NCBI GenBank assembly: GCA_963590405.1
Contig: CAVAPE010000101.1
Location: 1-5,775, forward strand
Direction of reading: 5' to 3'
From: Limisoma sp963590405
Lineage (GTDB): Bacteria; Bacteroidota; Bacteroidia; Bacteroidales; Muribaculaceae
Length of the DNA stretch: 5,775 nt
Below the pieces are notes generated by a model. The model saw nothing but the letters and a program-made list of their open reading frames with translations. It made no database searches and had not been told where the DNA came from. Positions within the stretch are counted from its first letter, which is position 1; every line of letters begins with the position of its first letter. The translations under genes and the position numbers were made by a program. Shown in pieces: positions 4,474 to 5,775 of the stretch.

Positions 4474-5775
4474 TTAAGCAGCCTCTTGCAAGCCGAGCAT
4501 ACTGTTTTGCAAGGCTTCCACGGTTTGGAACATGCCGCTCTTCACGCGTCTCTCATAGCGGTCGCGCGCCGACTCTTGTGTGCGTCTTGAATAGTCGCGG
4601 TCTTCACGCCTGCTGCGGTCGATGTTGGATTGTTTATCACGGGACATTGCACCTTCGGCTGCACGGTTGGTGAAGTCGAAGATGCTTTCGCCCTCGGCTC
4701 GCTTGAGCGGAGAGGATTTGGCATTGTCGGATTTTTCGGCTACCTTTGCCGTTGGTGTAGAATTGTTTTGAGCCAAAAGCTCATCGCCATTCCGTTTATT
4801 CGGTAGTAACAATTCTGCACCATTTCTTATTTTATTAAGAATGTTGTTGTCGCTCTTTATGTGTACCGAACTTACATAGTCTTCCACCTCTCCATATTTG
4901 TTAACCACGGCAACATTATAAGAATGGTCGTTGCCACTCTTGAACCGCTTTACATAGAGTGTGCTGCCGTCGGTATCGTGTATAGCGAAATCAGCATCTC
5001 TCAATGTCGGGAATATCGCGCCCGAAATATTTGAGCGATTTTTATGGACAAGTTTATTGAACACGCCATCGCCGACATTGATTGTTTCATTGAGGAAGGT
5101 TTTTATCGGTTTGTTGAATATGCTCCTAAATTCAGAGATAGATGAAATCTTCTTTGGCATAGCGGTTTCCGTACCGTCTTTGAACATATTTTCCAAAACA
5201 GACAACGCCTTTTCATCGGTCAATGACTGAGACAAAGTTCTATCATCCTCTCGCTTGGAGTGGTCGATGCTTGCGCTATCGCCGTCGCCGAATAGGAATA
5301 ACTGGTCTTCCCTCGCCACGTCCTCCGTCTCCGACGCAAGCGAACGCCTGCGCTCATCGGCACTCATGCTCATGCGCTCCTGCGCATTGCGTGCTTCCAC
5401 TTCGCCAGACAACTTACTGTATTCCACGTATGGACTGAAATTGCCACGAGTAGATGTTTCAAGACGGAAACGCTTAATGGCATCATCCAAACTTCTGTCC
5501 GCATAACCGCGGGCAAAATAGTTGAAGCCCTTGATTCGGGTGTCTTTGTCTGGCAACCAATCGAGCATGTCCATATCCTCATACTCCTTTATCAGGGCTT
5601 TCTCCACTTCCGCCTGGTTGTACTCGCCTATTTCCTTTGCAGTTTCTTCCAATTCATGGGCATAGGCGCGTGCCTTCCATTCCGCCTTTGCCGCTTTGAA
5701 GTCCCTTTCCATCTGTTCCAGACTTCCACCCTTTGCAAATCCCTCGATGAACTGTATGGCGTGCTGCACCTCATG
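4474..5775 (-). CDS. Phage/ICE large polyvalent protein, C-terminal fragment with HExxH and PBECR-like nuclease regions
   Basis: The frame stays open to the right edge; its last 433 codons are visible, counted here from 5775. It begins with HEVQH (1-5), a zincin-type HExxH metallopeptidase motif, followed by IEGFAKGGS (10-18). A charged helical region leads to SGEVEARNAQERM (123-135), a motif that accompanies the HExxH motif in polyvalent proteins of Bacteroidetes phages and conjugative elements and may supply a third metal ligand. Residues about 207-327 resemble the phage Barnase/EndoU/ColicinE5/RelE-like nuclease (PBECR) family: IFPTLRDADFAI (254-265), LYVKRF (273-278), VAVVNKYGEVEDYVSSVHIK (288-307). 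A helical Arg/Glu-rich tail (about 365-433) ends LGLQEAA. An internal GTG at 5769 could be mistaken for a start but lies inside the HExxH motif. Such proteins are thought to be injected or transferred with the element's DNA. GC is high in the flanks and low in the nuclease-like segment. The element-type call is good; the nuclease assignment is moderate. Confidence 0.7.
   Translation of the reverse strand, partial: HEVQHAIQFIEGFAKGGSLEQMERDFKAAKAEWKARAYAHELEETAKEIGEYNQAEVEKALIKEYEDMDMLDWLPDKDTRIKGFNYFARGYADRSLDDAIKRFRLETSTRGNFSPYVEYSKLSGEVEARNAQERMSMSADERRRSLASETEDVAREDQLFLFGDGDSASIDHSKREDDRTLSQSLTDEKALSVLENMFKDGTETAMPKKISSISEFRSIFNKPIKTFLNETINVGDGVFNKLVHKNRSNISGAIFPTLRDADFAIHDTDGSTLYVKRFKSGNDHSYNVAVVNKYGEVEDYVSSVHIKSDNNILNKIRNGAELLLPNKRNGDELLAQNNSTPTAKVAEKSDNAKSSPLKRAEGESIFDFTNRAAEGAMSRDKQSNIDRSRREDRDYSRRTQESARDRYERRVKSGMFQTVEALQNSMLGLQEAA

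Noticed and set aside
5767..5769. GTG as the start of the minus-strand polyvalent gene
   Set aside because: The frame continues to the window edge and this codon is the Val inside the HEVQH motif, so it is very unlikely to be the true start.

Overview
The window looks like chromosomal DNA of a Bacteroidales bacterium, probably close to Prevotellaceae or Bacteroidaceae. The grounds are moderate-to-low GC core genes, no Shine-Dalgarno sequences before starts, Bacteroidetes-type promoter elements (TAnnTTTG about 20-25 bases before ATG), and protein families with a Bacteroidetes flavour. No rRNA, tRNA or CRISPR array was seen. A 56-base run of N (3761-3816) shows this is a draft or metagenome scaffold.

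Left block (1-1090): the C-terminal end of a Nif3/DUF34 dinuclear-metal protein runs left to right, followed after one base by a coiled-coil protein with a C4 zinc ribbon (COG1579 type). The pair ends at a strong hairpin (1042-1085) that also faces the end of the convergent block and so can serve both strands.

Middle block (1098-3584, minus strand): an MlaE-like permease, an MlaF-like ATPase overlapping it by one base (TAATG), and a DUF3298-type lipoprotein 55 bases further on. A well-formed Bacteroidetes promoter lies just before mlaE, and no convincing internal promoter was found, so the three may be one transcript. MlaE and MlaF would form the inner-membrane engine of an MCE-type phospholipid transporter. 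No MCE-domain (MlaD) gene is present here.

Spacer (3585-3929): it holds two divergent promoters and two identical 52-bp direct repeats, one abutting the assembly gap and one beyond it.

Right block (3930-5775): a pRiA4b ORF-3-like protein with a very acidic tail on the plus strand, then, only 4 bases away and convergent, the C-terminal 433 codons of a large phage/ICE-type polyvalent protein that is open at the right edge. The visible part starts with a zincin motif (HEVQH), has a GEVEAR motif, then an AT-rich segment resembling the phage Barnase/EndoU/ColicinE5/RelE-like (PBECR) nuclease family, and a charged helical tail that stops abruptly. This gene is the accessory part of the window. The passage from chromosome-like genes to mobile-element DNA is probably near 4470, although the repeats and gap at 3709-3883 are also a candidate discontinuity.
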